Of a stretch of DNA of 64,000 nucleotides, positions 49,017-57,463 are shown in pieces. The stretch's first letter is position 1, and every line of letters begins with the position of its first letter. The stretch spans positions 1 to 64,000 of the forward strand of contig VGIX01000005.1 in assembly GCA_016867725.1 (NCBI GenBank). Direction: 5' to 3'. The position numbers were made by a program, and so were the translations under genes. This stretch comes from Candidatus Effluviviaceae Genus I sp. (GTDB lineage Bacteria > Joyebacterota > Joyebacteria > Joyebacterales > Joyebacteraceae). The notes beneath the pieces were generated by a model. The model searched no databases and had not been told where the DNA came from. It saw only the letters and a program-made list of their open reading frames with translations.

Positions 49017-50156
49017 TCAGTTCGCGGACGCCCGCACGTCGAAGCGGATCCACTCGATGCGCCGGCTCCCGTCGCGCTCCCTGCGAGACAGCTCGACGTC
49101 GAGGATCTCGATCTCGACGCGCAGCCCTTCGATGTGAGCCGCGTAGGCCCGCCCTCGCTCAGGGGCGTCGCCGCGCCTCCCGCTCGCGTCGAGGCGGAAC
49201 AACGTCTTGCTGTCGCCGCCGTCCTCGGCGACAGCGCGCCCGACGATCGTCGTCGGCCGACCGCTCGCGCTCTCGATGCAGCGGATCGCGACCTCGACCG
49301 CGTCGCCTCGTGCGCGCACCTCGCGCCGGAACTCGTCGGAGCAGCGCCACATCTCGAACTGCTCCCACAGCGACGGGCCGCGATGTCGGGGCCACGGCGA
49401 TACGTCCCAGCGAGCGGACGAGACGTAGAAGCTCACCTCGTCATACGACCACCGGGAGGGAGCATCCGCCCAACCCGGCGGCGCGGGCCACCAGCGCGGT
49501 TCAACGACGACGCGGCCTCGCCCGCGCCCCTGCGGCCCGGGCGGGTCGATGATGACGGCCCCTGGGCCGCGCCCGACGTCCCGGCCTCCCGCGGCACGCG
49601 GGTGGAACGACGCCGATGCCCTGAACGCCCATGGCGTCGCCCACCCCGTCGGCCACGCGCCGTCGTGCGCGTACGCGACGATGGTCTCGACGCCCGGGGG
49701 ACCCGCCACGCGCAGCGAGTAGCGACGGCTGTCGGGGATCCGATGGACCTCGTGCGAGCGGACGAAGCCCGATCCCGTCCAGGCCGACGGGAACAACACC
49801 TCGACATCACCTGTCGTGGTGTAGCTCAGGATGGTGACGTAGCAGGGACGGTCGACACGGAAGTACACGGCGATGCGGTCTCCGGGCTCGTAGGTCGCCC
49901 ACTCGCCGCGGTCGACCCACACCCTGATCCTCGGAGCGTCCGACTGATCCCAGTCCCTCCAGTCGCGGGCGTCCGGCCACCAGGGTTCCGGCGTGGGAAC
50001 GATCCTCTGTGCGGCGGGAGCGCCCTCGACCCTCTCGGGCTGGGCGCTCCCTGAGTCCTCCTCCACCACGGTCGCACCGGCGGCGACCGCGACGGCGGAG
50101 GCAAGCGCGACGGCAGTCAGCGTCGGCAGCTTCCACATCGATAGCAAACGTCCCAT
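49017..50156 (-). CDS. Secreted DUF4384-like protein
   Basis: 379 residues from ATG 50156, with GGGAGG nine bases upstream; an alternative Met lies six codons on. N-terminal helix LTAVALASAVAVAAGA acts as a signal peptide or anchor. Residues about 75-175 (IRVWVDRGEWATYEPGDRIAVYFRVDRPCYVTILSYTTTGDVEVLFP) match the DUF4384 domain that occurs in surface-associated proteins next to serine/threonine kinases or caspase-like proteins. A Pro-Trp rich middle follows (EPRWWPAPPGW) and a C-terminal region with no recognised domain. It follows the small secreted protein in the ECF sigma operon by about 200 bases. Confidence 0.78.
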   Translation of the reverse strand: MGRLLSMWKLPTLTAVALASAVAVAAGATVVEEDSGSAQPERVEGAPAAQRIVPTPEPWWPDARDWRDWDQSDAPRIRVWVDRGEWATYEPGDRIAVYFRVDRPCYVTILSYTTTGDVEVLFPSAWTGSGFVRSHEVHRIPDSRRYSLRVAGPPGVETIVAYAHDGAWPTGWATPWAFRASASFHPRAAGGRDVGRGPGAVIIDPPGPQGRGRGRVVVEPRWWPAPPGWADAPSRWSYDEVSFYVSSARWDVSPWPRHRGPSLWEQFEMWRCSDEFRREVRARGDAVEVAIRCIESASGRPTTIVGRAVAEDGGDSKTLFRLDASGRRGDAPERGRAYAAHIEGLRVEIEILDVELSRRERDGSRRIEWIRFDVRASAN

Positions 50157-50274
50157 CGTCTTCCACCTCCCTTGCGAGCGCGCGGACTCGAGTCTTCCGT
50201 CTGCCGTTCTCCGTCCGCACCGTTGCAACGCGATGCCGTTAGACGGGAGCGATGCGTGCTCATTCAACGCGCGC

Positions 50275-50299
50275 GGGCCGGGCTCCTCGAGCCCGGCCC
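50275..50299. repeat. Hairpin between envelope protein genes
   Basis: GGGCCGGGCTC (50275-50285) and GAGCCCGGCCC (50289-50299) form an 11-bp stem with loop CTC, in the 200-base gap. No T run follows on the minus strand, so it is not a clean terminator. It may separate the ECF operon from the DUF4384 gene. Confidence 0.45.
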
Positions 50300-50339
50300 G
50301 ACGCCGACGCGTCTGCTGATCCCCGGCGCGCGTCGCGCC

Positions 50340-50379
50340 GGCTCTCACCGCGACCGATCAGGTGCGCGCGGTGAGAGCC
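50340..50379 (-). repeat. Inverted repeat straddling a stop codon
   Basis: GGCTCTCACCGCG (50340-50352) and CGCGGTGAGAGCC (50367-50379), a 13-bp perfect stem. Its 14-base loop holds the stop codon (50358-50360) of the preceding gene. Folding would place the ribosome's stop site inside a hairpin loop. Confidence 0.5.
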
Positions 50380-50900
50380 AGGATGAGCACGCCTCCCGCG
50401 ATCGGCGGACCGCCGAGCAACACGGTCCCGCCGTTCTCGAGGCGGATCCTCGTGCGGAGCACGACCTCGGCCTCGGGGTGTCCGCGACCCGGCGCCGGCC
50501 CACCTCGGGCCTGCTCGCCCTCGCGAAGCAGGCTGATCGTCATCTCGATCCTGCCCTCGCTGTCTTGCTTGGGCGGCTCGGGCTGCACCTCGAGCGAGAA
50601 GCGCTCAGGCAGCTGAATGGCGGCGGTCCCGCCGAACCGCGCCCGGACCTCCGACCTGCCGAGGAACGAGTATCTCGTGTACGCGAAGAGCGAGCGGAGA
50701 TTCTTGGCGAACTGGGAGAGCCGCGGGTCCACGACGGGCGCGGACGAGGGCCCACCCGCTGCGACCGCCGACGCCGCCGAGATCGACGTCACGCCGATGA
50801 GCACCTCGTCCCTCGCCGTGACCGGGAGCGGGGCAAGCGCGAGCAGCGCGAGAACAGCAGGCAGGATGATCGCGGTCTTCGTCATGGCCTCCGCGCTCAC
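50358..50900 (-). CDS. Secreted protein of unknown function, ECF sigma operon
   Basis: About 180 residues. GTG 50900 overlaps the anti-sigma stop in the four bases GTGA, which favours this start. The ATG at 50885 has GGAGG only two bases away, too close. Signal peptide AIILPAVLALLALAPLPVTA. The mature part has PRLSQFAKNLRSLFAYTRYSFLGR, then strands with RFSLEVQPEPP and VVLRTRIRLENGGTVLLGGPPIAGGVLILAL, reminiscent of short planctomycete or FCB proteins near ECF operons. The C-terminal segment reads as a hydrophobic strand, not a helix. Not recognised further. Confidence 0.7.
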   Translation of the reverse strand: MSAEAMTKTAIILPAVLALLALAPLPVTARDEVLIGVTSISAASAVAAGGPSSAPVVDPRLSQFAKNLRSLFAYTRYSFLGRSEVRARFGGTAAIQLPERFSLEVQPEPPKQDSEGRIEMTISLLREGEQARGGPAPGRGHPEAEVVLRTRIRLENGGTVLLGGPPIAGGVLILALTART

Positions 50901-51430
50901 TGGCGAGCGCTCCCTGCTCCGGGCTCCTCCGAAAACACCCAGATGACCGTCATCCTGGGGTCCTCGGAGGTGAAGAACATGGGCGTGGAACCCGCGGCGT
51001 ACGTCTCGATGCTGTCGACGATGCACTCGTTGCCGCCGCCCCAGCGACCGAACGACAGGAGCCCCCGTTGCCCCACGGCGGCCACCGCAATGACGAGGGC
51101 CGCGCAGGCGACGGCGAACGCGAAGGCAGGTCGCCGCACGGCCGGCTCCGGCGGCCTGAGCTCCCGAGGCCGCGTCGCGCGCCTGGCCTCCCGATCGACG
51201 CCGTCCAGGGCCTGCGAGAGACCGCGGCGGAACGCGTTCCACCGCTCCGGCGTCGCCGCCGGCACGCCGACCCTGCTCAGGATTCTACCAGACGCGCGGA
51301 TCGAGTCAAGCTCACGGGCGCAGCGGGCGCAGCGGGCGACATGCCGTTCGACGGAGCGCGCGCGTCGCTCGCCGAGCTCTCCGTCCGCGTACGCCGTGAG
51401 CCATCTGCTGAAGCGATAGCAACCGATCAT
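50897..51430 (-). CDS. Anti-sigma factor with zinc-binding ZAS motif
   Basis: 177 residues from ATG 51430, overlapping the sigma stop in ATGA. The N-terminal ZAS region has HVARCARCAREL, the H-x3-C-x2-C motif that wraps the ECF sigma factor; an upstream Cys in MIGCYRF completes the cluster. A single membrane helix (AFAFAVACAALVIAVAAVG, about residues 110-130) splits it into a cytoplasmic half and a periplasmic tail of about 45 residues that could sense envelope state. Release probably requires regulated proteolysis or a conformational change. Operon order: sigma, anti-sigma, secreted protein. Confidence 0.9.
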   Translation of the reverse strand: MIGCYRFSRWLTAYADGELGERRARSVERHVARCARCARELDSIRASGRILSRVGVPAATPERWNAFRRGLSQALDGVDREARRATRPRELRPPEPAVRRPAFAFAVACAALVIAVAAVGQRGLLSFGRWGGGNECIVDSIETYAAGSTPMFFTSEDPRMTVIWVFSEEPGAGSARQ

Positions 51431-52053
51431 GCGTCCCTGTCCTTCTCTGCGCCGGCATCCAGTCCGTTCTCCACGTACGGCTTGAGCATCGTCCGCAGCT
51501 TCTTCCTCGCGTAGTGGAGGCGAGACATCACCGTACCGATCGAGCACCCGACAACGTCCGCGATCTCCTTGTACGACAACCCCCTGATCTCGTACAGCAC
51601 GAACACGGACTTGTGATACGACGGCAACGCGTCGACGGCGCGCTGGATCTGCTCACCCAGCTCGGACGAGAGTGCCAGGCCGTCCGGGCCCACGGCGCGG
51701 TGGGCCGTGGCCGGTTCGCTGTCCGCGTAGTCTGCGACCTCCTCCGGCACCGTGTGCGGCTCGATGGAACGTGAGCGGCGACGCGTGTGATCGATGCAGG
51801 TGTTGATGGCGATCCTGTAGAGCCAGGTCGAGAAGCTCGACCGCCCCTTGAAGGTCTTGATCCCACGGTATGCGCGAACGAACACGTCCTGCGACAGGTC
51901 CATGGCGAGGTCGGGGTCTCTTGCGAAACGATAGGCGACGGCGTACACCAGCTCCTTGTAGTGATCCACCAGCAGGTCGAACGCCCCGCGGTCACCCGCC
52001 TGGCTCGCTCGCACGAGCTCCGCGTCTCGCTCCTTGGAATCGGGCTCAGGCAT
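51427..52053 (-). CDS. ECF-type RNA polymerase sigma factor
   Basis: 208 residues. Region 2 motif DLAMDLSQDVFVRAYRGIKTFKGRSSFSTWLYRIAINTC covers promoter melting and -10 recognition. Region 4 has the ALPSYHKSVFVLYEIRGLSYKEIADVVGCSIGTVMSRL helix-turn-helix for the -35. Length is normal for ECF factors such as RpoE/SigW. Its stop overlaps the anti-sigma start by four bases, fixing their ratio. The transcripts it governs are not shown; its own upstream 100 bases lack an obvious ECF-type AAC element. The operon products suggest a surface stress response. Confidence 0.93.
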   Translation of the reverse strand: MPEPDSKERDAELVRASQAGDRGAFDLLVDHYKELVYAVAYRFARDPDLAMDLSQDVFVRAYRGIKTFKGRSSFSTWLYRIAINTCIDHTRRRSRSIEPHTVPEEVADYADSEPATAHRAVGPDGLALSSELGEQIQRAVDALPSYHKSVFVLYEIRGLSYKEIADVVGCSIGTVMSRLHYARKKLRTMLKPYVENGLDAGAEKDRDA

Positions 52054-52155
52054 GGCGCCCGGTGAACTCCTTGGACGGCGAAGGCCGGAGGGTATTCGCC
52101 CCGCATCCGTGCCCGTGGGAAGGGGACCGGACGGCTACGAAGGTCCCCCCCGCGC

Positions 52156-53511
52156 TCACAGGCGAATCTCGCCGAACTCCCGCAGCTTCCCGGTGACGAG
52201 CGCCTGGATCTCCCTGAGGCGGGACTCAGTCCGGGCCTCGAAGCGCATGACGATGACGGGCTGCGTGTTCGACGCCCGGACGAGCCCCCAGCCGTCGCCG
52301 AACTGGATGCGCACGCCGTCCACGTCGATGACGTCGTGATGGGACCTGAAGTACTCCACGGCCTTCCGCACGATCTCGAACTTCGTCGCGTCGTCCTTCG
52401 TCTCGCCGCGGATCTCGGGCGTGGAGTGGTACCGTGGGATGGTCGCCACGAGCTCGGAGAGCGGCGCGGCGGCCCGCGACAACATCTGGAGGATCCTGCA
52501 GGAAGCGTAGATCGCGTCGTCGAACGGGTAGTAGCCGTCGGCGAGCACCATGTGCCCGCTCATCTCGCCGCCGATGGGCGCGCCGGTCTCCTTGATCTTC
52601 CGCTTGAGCAGCGAGTGCCCCGTCTTCCACATCAGCGGCTTCCCGCCGTGTGCCTCGATGTCCTCGATGAGCGCCTGCGAGCACTTGACGTCGAAGACGA
52701 TCTCGGCGGGGCCCGCCGCGAGCACCTCCCGCGCGAGGAGGGCCAGGACCTTGTCGGCGAAGACCATCTCGCCCTTCTCGTCGATCGTGCCCACGCGGTC
52801 CGCGTCGCCGTCGTACCCGATGCCCACGTCCGCCTTGTGCCGCACCACGGCCGCGATGAGGTCCTTCACGTACTCCGGGACGGTCGGGTCCGGATGGTGG
52901 TTGGGGAAGTCGCCGTCGGGCTCGCAATAGAGCGGCACGACCTCGCATCCGAGGCTCTTGATGAGATCGCAGGCGACGAGGCCCGCGCAGCCGTTTCCCG
53001 CGTCGACGACGACCTTGAGCGGCCGGGCGAGCGAGATCCTGGAGCGGATCGCGTCCTTGTACGCGTCGAGAAGGGCGGTCTCCGTGCGGGTTCCGCGGCC
53101 GCTCTCGAAGTCGCCGCGCTGGGCGATCTGCCAGAGCTCCTGGATCTCCGCCCCGTACATCGAGTCCGTCCCCGCGTTCAGCTTAAGCCCGTTCATGTCG
53201 GGCGGGTTGTGACTGCCTGTGATCATCACGCCGCCGTCCACCGCGCGCTCGTGCAGCCCGAAGTAGAAGGCAGGCGTCGGCACGACCCCTGCGTCCACGA
53301 CGTTGATGCCCGTCGAGAGCAGCCCCTCGGTGAGCGCGCGGCGGAACCGCTCGGTCGAGTGGCGCACGTCTCCCCCGACGAGGGCCGCCCGACCGCCGCG
53401 CCGCCTGAGATGGGTTCCGAACGCCCTGCCGACGTTCCGAACGACATCCTCGGTCAGATCGCGGTCGACGACGCCCCTGATGTCGTACTCACGGAAGATG
53501 TGCCGCTCCAT
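52156..53511 (-). CDS. Phosphomannomutase/phosphoglucomutase
   Basis: 451 residues of the alpha-D-phosphohexomutase superfamily. The phosphoserine is Ser100 in MITGSHNPPDMNG. The metal loop DGDADR (YDGDADRVG) and sugar-specificity loop GEMSGH (GGEMSGHMV) are both present. GEMSGH-type loops occur in bifunctional PMM/PGM (AlgC). It interconverts hexose-6- and hexose-1-phosphates for nucleotide sugar synthesis and so supports the glycosyltransferases of the window. It follows trpS by 47 bases on the same strand. Start ATG 53511 has GGGAGACG upstream. Confidence 0.93.
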   Translation of the reverse strand: MERHIFREYDIRGVVDRDLTEDVVRNVGRAFGTHLRRRGGRAALVGGDVRHSTERFRRALTEGLLSTGINVVDAGVVPTPAFYFGLHERAVDGGVMITGSHNPPDMNGLKLNAGTDSMYGAEIQELWQIAQRGDFESGRGTRTETALLDAYKDAIRSRISLARPLKVVVDAGNGCAGLVACDLIKSLGCEVVPLYCEPDGDFPNHHPDPTVPEYVKDLIAAVVRHKADVGIGYDGDADRVGTIDEKGEMVFADKVLALLAREVLAAGPAEIVFDVKCSQALIEDIEAHGGKPLMWKTGHSLLKRKIKETGAPIGGEMSGHMVLADGYYPFDDAIYASCRILQMLSRAAAPLSELVATIPRYHSTPEIRGETKDDATKFEIVRKAVEYFRSHHDVIDVDGVRIQFGDGWGLVRASNTQPVIVMRFEARTESRLREIQALVTGKLREFGEIRL

Positions 53512-53558
53512 CGCGTCTCCCTGCTGCGCGTTGCGCGTCCGTGGGTAGGTCGAACCGA

Positions 53559-54542
53559 TCAGATGAGGATCACGCCGATCCTGGACCTGACCTCGTCCAT
53601 CGTGGCTCTTGCGACTGCGCGGGCCCGTTCGGAGCCGTCGCGCAGGACCGCGCGGATGTCGTCAGGGGCGCGAAGCAGCGCGTCACGCTTCTCGCGGATG
53701 GGCCCGACGAGCTCCTGAACGTGCGTGATGACGATGCGCTTGCAGTCGAGGCATCCGATGGAAGCGGTCCGACAGCCCTTCGCGCACGCCTCGACCTCAT
53801 CCGGCGTGGACAGGATCCTGTGGTAGCTCATGATGTTGCAGACGTCGGGGTTGCCGACGTCGGTTCGGCGGATCCGCGCCGGGTCCGTGGGAGCCGTGGA
53901 CAGCTTCTTCGCGATGACGTCGTCCGGATCGTCGAGATATAGGCAGTTGTCCAGGCTCTTGCTCATCTTGCTCGCGCCGTCCAGCCCCTGCACGCGGGCG
54001 CCTTCACCGAGAACCTCCTTCGGCTCGGGGAAGGTCTCGCCGAAGACCGCATTGAACCGGCGCGCCACCTCCCGCGCGAACTCAAGGTGCGGCACCTGGT
54101 CGTCGCCGACCGGGACGATCTCCGACTTGTATAGGAGGATGTCCGCCGCCATGAGCACGGGGTAGGCGAAGAGCCCCATGTTCACGTTGTCCGGGTTCTG
54201 CCTGACCTTCTCCTTGAACGTCGGTACGCGCGCAAGCCTCCCCATGGGCGTCACGCAGTCGAGGACCCAGGCGAGCTCCGTGTGTTCCTTCACCTGCGAC
54301 TGCACCATGAGGATGCTCTTCGAAGGGTCGAGCCCCGCGGCGAGGTAGCTCGCAGCGGCATCGAGAACGCGGCCCGGCAGCTCCTGCGGAGCGTACCGCA
54401 CCGTCATCGCGTGGTAGTCCACGATCCCGAACACGGGCTCATACTGCTCCTGGAGCCGTATCCACTGCGAGATCGCGCCGAGGTAGTTGCCGATGTGAAG
54501 CCGCCCGCTGGGCTGGATGCCGCTGAAGAAGTGCTTCTTCAT
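53559..54542 (-). CDS. trpS: Tryptophanyl-tRNA synthetase
   Basis: 327 residues, the normal length for bacterial class Ic TrpRS. The HIGH-type motif is LHIGNY (His16 to Tyr20) and the KMSKS loop is SKMSKSLDN. It charges tRNA(Trp) in the cytoplasm. Other markers are SGIQPSG at the N-terminus and CYLDDPDD after KMSKS. It lies 88 bases downstream of the M1-like gene and 47 bases upstream of the phosphohexomutase, same strand. No T-box, leader peptide or tRNA-like structure is apparent in front of it. Confidence 0.97.
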   Translation of the reverse strand: MKKHFFSGIQPSGRLHIGNYLGAISQWIRLQEQYEPVFGIVDYHAMTVRYAPQELPGRVLDAAASYLAAGLDPSKSILMVQSQVKEHTELAWVLDCVTPMGRLARVPTFKEKVRQNPDNVNMGLFAYPVLMAADILLYKSEIVPVGDDQVPHLEFAREVARRFNAVFGETFPEPKEVLGEGARVQGLDGASKMSKSLDNCLYLDDPDDVIAKKLSTAPTDPARIRRTDVGNPDVCNIMSYHRILSTPDEVEACAKGCRTASIGCLDCKRIVITHVQELVGPIREKRDALLRAPDDIRAVLRDGSERARAVARATMDEVRSRIGVILI

Positions 54543-54630
54543 CTGGGTTCAGATCTCCCTGTGCTCCAGGTCCTCGTCGTGCGCGCGAGCCTGCCGTCCG
54601 CCTCCGCGGGCGCTCAACCAGTCGGGCGCG

Positions 54631-56886
54631 TCAGCGCGATCCCGCCTCGATTGCCGCCAGTCTCTTCCGTGCTTCGTCGGAGACCGGGTTCGCGCGAAGG
54701 GCGCGCTCGTAGTCGGCGACGGCCGCCGCCCTGTCGCCCGCCGCCTCGTGGTATCTGCCGGAAGCGAGGTGCAGCGCCTCGAGCGCCTGCGGCTGGTTGC
54801 CTGTCTTCGCAACGAGAAGGCGCGCCGCAGCGATGCCCGTCCGGGCCTCATCGAGCCGCCGAAGCCCGACGAGCGCCATGGCCCGAGTGGCGTGGCCGAT
54901 GGGGTCGTCCTTCTTCATCGAGACGTATGCGTCGAGGTGCCTGAGGGCCGCCGTGTGCGCGTTGGCTCGAAGGTAGAGCTGGCCGAGCCAGAGCCGGAGC
55001 CCGGCGTTCTTGGGGTCGAGTCGAGCCGCCGCGTCGAGCGCCTCGAGCCCCGCCGTCAGCCGCCCCGACCGCACGAGCGCCTCGCCGTACGCGTAGCGGT
55101 ACGACGCTTGGCGCGGCGCGAGGAACGCCGCGGCCCCGTACTCGTTCACCGCCGTCGCCCAGTCGTTGGCGGCCTTCGCCGCGTTCCCGCGCTCGAAGTG
55201 CGCACGGGCCCTGTCGGCGCTCTCGATCACGGGAAGGACGCCGTCCGCGTCCACCAGGATCCTGAGCGGCTCGCTCTCGGCGACGAAGTCGAAGGGCTGC
55301 TCGGACGACTCGATCGCGACGACCTCGTCGTACGACCACAGACCCAGGTCAACGGTCAGCGGCACCGGCGTCCGGTAGATCTCCCCGTCCTGCCTGATCG
55401 TGCCCTGCACGCGGTACCGCCGCCCCCTCACGTGGGAAACCGTGTAGTCCAGCACGTACGTGGGAAGGTCGCCGCGGTAGACCCATTCGTAGAAGAACCA
55501 GTTGAGGTCCTGCTCGGTGGCCTCTTCGAAGGCCGCGACGAGGTCGCGGAATCCCGCCGTCCGGCCCCGGTGCCGCTCGGCGAACACCCGAAGCGCGCGG
55601 CAGTACGCGTCGCGCCCGATCAGGCGCTCGAGCATGTCAAAGAGCGCCGCCCCCTTGCCACGGCAGATGCGCCGGTCATCGCACGGGGACTCGCCGAGGC
55701 ACGCGCTGAGCGGTGCCGAGCCGCCGGCCTCCGAGAGGGCCCGCGCGTACTGCGCGCGGCGGAACTCCCGCCGGCGGAGCGCCTCCTCGTCGCCTCCGGT
55801 GGCTTCGAGCCAGTCCACCTCGGCCGCCGCGGACAGCCCCTCCGCGACCAGCGCGCCCGCGTCCATCGAGCACGCCCACCAGCTCCTCGCGAGCTCCAGC
55901 GAACATCTCGTGAGCGCGGACGAGCCGCTGGTCAGTCCAAGACCGTCCACGTCCTGAACGACGATGAGCCCCGCTCCCGAGGCCGCGGACTCGAACCCCT
56001 CGAGGTTCGGAGGCAGCAGGAGGACGTTGAGCCACCTGAACGGATAGCCGCCGTAGCATGCCTCGAGATACCCGACGAGCCCCTTGAGCTCGCCCGCGGG
56101 GCCGGGCGGGACGTCGGGCTTCCATCCCCCGGTGAGGGTGTCGCCGGGCGCGGGAACGTACCAGTGGTATCCGAGGAACACGTTCCCCCAGACTCCGAAC
56201 GAGTTCCCGATCCGGCCGACGGCCGCGGATGCCGCGGCGAGCGGCTCCGCCGACTCCCAGATGTCGCCCGCGCTGCAGCGCCCGTCCGAGGACGGCATCG
56301 CCATGCCGACGAGCATGCCCGTGCACACGCTGGAGTACTCGTCCGGGTATCGCAGCACGATCCGCATGGTGGCCGGATCGTGCGCCTCGCTCATCGGATA
56401 CCAGGCCGACTCGCCGCCCAGGTACAGCAGCCCGGGATTGGCGAGGATGCCGCCCCCCGCGGCGACCGTGCCCTGGTAGCGAAGGACCACCCTCACCGGC
56501 CCCTCCGGCACGCCGCGCAGCAGCACGCTGATCGTCCTGCCGTCCCGGACGAAGGCGAGCGCCGCGCCGGACGCCGCCCGCACGGTCGTGACGGCGAGCC
56601 CCTCGTTCAGCACGAGCGTGAGGCGGTCCGCGCCCGCGCGCATGGTGATCGCGCACTCGCCGGACACGCGGCGTCTGGGAGGATCCACGCACACGTCGAG
56701 CTCGTAGCGCTCGACGTCCTGGCGCGCGAGGATCTCGGCCGTCCCGGCCGTTCTGGCGTCGTCCTTCCGGAACAACTCCCGGACGGCCCGCCCCGCGTGG
56801 TCGGACATCGCGGAGATGACGGGCTGCTGCGCGAACGCGCAGGCCGCGCAGGCGAGGACGAACATCAGAGCGTGGAGAATCCGCAC
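54631..56886 (-). CDS. M1 peptidase-like protein without catalytic motif, with TPR tail
   Basis: 751 residues from GTG 56886; GGAGG five bases upstream. A signal peptide (HALMFVLACAACAFA) precedes an M1-like N-terminal beta domain with the pattern ERYELDVCVDPPRRRVSGECAITM. Around residue 325-340, where M1 peptidases have HEXXHXW and a downstream Glu (NEG), this protein has LELARSWW and then AEGLS. Both zinc histidines are absent. The exopeptidase motif GAMEN is GFES. It is probably a non-catalytic homologue. The last 150 residues hold about four TPR repeats (ALAYGEALVRSGRL-like) for protein binding. Divergent from the NifU gene, with its own promoter. Confidence 0.83.
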   Translation of the reverse strand: MRILHALMFVLACAACAFAQQPVISAMSDHAGRAVRELFRKDDARTAGTAEILARQDVERYELDVCVDPPRRRVSGECAITMRAGADRLTLVLNEGLAVTTVRAASGAALAFVRDGRTISVLLRGVPEGPVRVVLRYQGTVAAGGGILANPGLLYLGGESAWYPMSEAHDPATMRIVLRYPDEYSSVCTGMLVGMAMPSSDGRCSAGDIWESAEPLAAASAAVGRIGNSFGVWGNVFLGYHWYVPAPGDTLTGGWKPDVPPGPAGELKGLVGYLEACYGGYPFRWLNVLLLPPNLEGFESAASGAGLIVVQDVDGLGLTSGSSALTRCSLELARSWWACSMDAGALVAEGLSAAAEVDWLEATGGDEEALRRREFRRAQYARALSEAGGSAPLSACLGESPCDDRRICRGKGAALFDMLERLIGRDAYCRALRVFAERHRGRTAGFRDLVAAFEEATEQDLNWFFYEWVYRGDLPTYVLDYTVSHVRGRRYRVQGTIRQDGEIYRTPVPLTVDLGLWSYDEVVAIESSEQPFDFVAESEPLRILVDADGVLPVIESADRARAHFERGNAAKAANDWATAVNEYGAAAFLAPRQASYRYAYGEALVRSGRLTAGLEALDAAARLDPKNAGLRLWLGQLYLRANAHTAALRHLDAYVSMKKDDPIGHATRAMALVGLRRLDEARTGIAAARLLVAKTGNQPQALEALHLASGRYHEAAGDRAAAVADYERALRANPVSDEARKRLAAIEAGSR

Positions 56887-56940
56887 ACCTTCCTCCGGAG
56901 AGAGCGCCGCGGGCGGGCCCCGTGGCCGTCGCGGGCGGCC

Positions 56941-56969
56941 ATGATAGCACGCCGCCCGCGCGGCGGCAA
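56941..56969 (-). promoter_or_regulatory. Promoter of the M1-like gene
   Basis: Minus strand TTGCCG (56964-56969), 17-bp spacer, TATCAT (56941-56946), 54 bases upstream of the GTG. Confidence 0.5.
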
Positions 56970-56994
56970 GGCGGCCCCCGCTCCCGGCGGCTCC

Positions 56995-57023
56995 TTGACT
57001 GCGGCCCGGCGCAGCGCTAAGAT
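56995..57023 (+). promoter_or_regulatory. Promoter of the NifU/IscU gene
   Basis: TTGACT (56995-57000), 17-bp spacer, TAAGAT (57018-57023), 33 bases before the ATG. Confidence 0.65.
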
Positions 57024-57056
57024 GGCCGGTGGCCTCAGGGAAAGGAGCCGCGCCAC

Positions 57057-57458
57057 ATGCCCCCGGTCTACAGCGACAAGGTGCTCGATCACTTCAGGAA
57101 CCCGCGGAACGTGGGCGAGCTCGAGCATCCTGACGGCGTGGGGGTCGAGGGCAATCCCGTGTGCGGCGACCTCATGGAGATCCAGATCCAGGTCGAGAAC
57201 GACCGCATCAAGGACATCCGGTTCCGCACCTTCGGATGCGGCTCGGCGATCGCAACGAGCAGCATGGTGACGGAGCTCGCGAAGGGGAAGACGCTCGACG
57301 AGGCGATGACGATCACGAGGGAGACGGTCGCGACGGAGCTGGACGGCCTGCCCCCTCAGAAGATGCACTGCTCGAACCTCGCGGCCGACGCACTCCACAA
57401 GGCGATCGAGGACTACAGGAAGAAGCACGGCGGCGCCCCGGGGAGCGGGCAGGCCTAG
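57057..57458 (+). CDS. Fe-S cluster scaffold protein (NifU/IscU N-terminal type)
   Basis: 133 residues from ATG 57057, with AAAGGAG nine bases upstream. The three scaffold cysteines of the IscU/NifU fold are seen: Cys36 in NPVCGD, Cys61 in FGCGSAIA and Cys105 in KMHCSNLA, with Asp38 next to the first. It assembles [2Fe-2S] or [4Fe-4S] clusters on which the hydrogenase, flavoprotein and radical SAM enzyme depend. No IscS or IscA gene is adjacent, so the cysteine desulfurase is elsewhere. Stand-alone NifU-like scaffolds of this type occur in anaerobes and epsilonproteobacteria. The C-terminal 12 residues are Gly-rich and disordered. Confidence 0.93.
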   Translation: MPPVYSDKVLDHFRNPRNVGELEHPDGVGVEGNPVCGDLMEIQIQVENDRIKDIRFRTFGCGSAIATSSMVTELAKGKTLDEAMTITRETVATELDGLPPQKMHCSNLAADALHKAIEDYRKKHGGAPGSGQA

Positions 57459-57463
57459 ACGGT

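Noticed and set aside
55860-55930. An HEMFAG sequence in another frame over the M1-like gene, resembling a lost zinc motif restored by frameshift
   Set aside because: The frame carrying HE is not open across the domain and lacks the second His and Glu at the right spacing. The coding frame is continuous on both sides.
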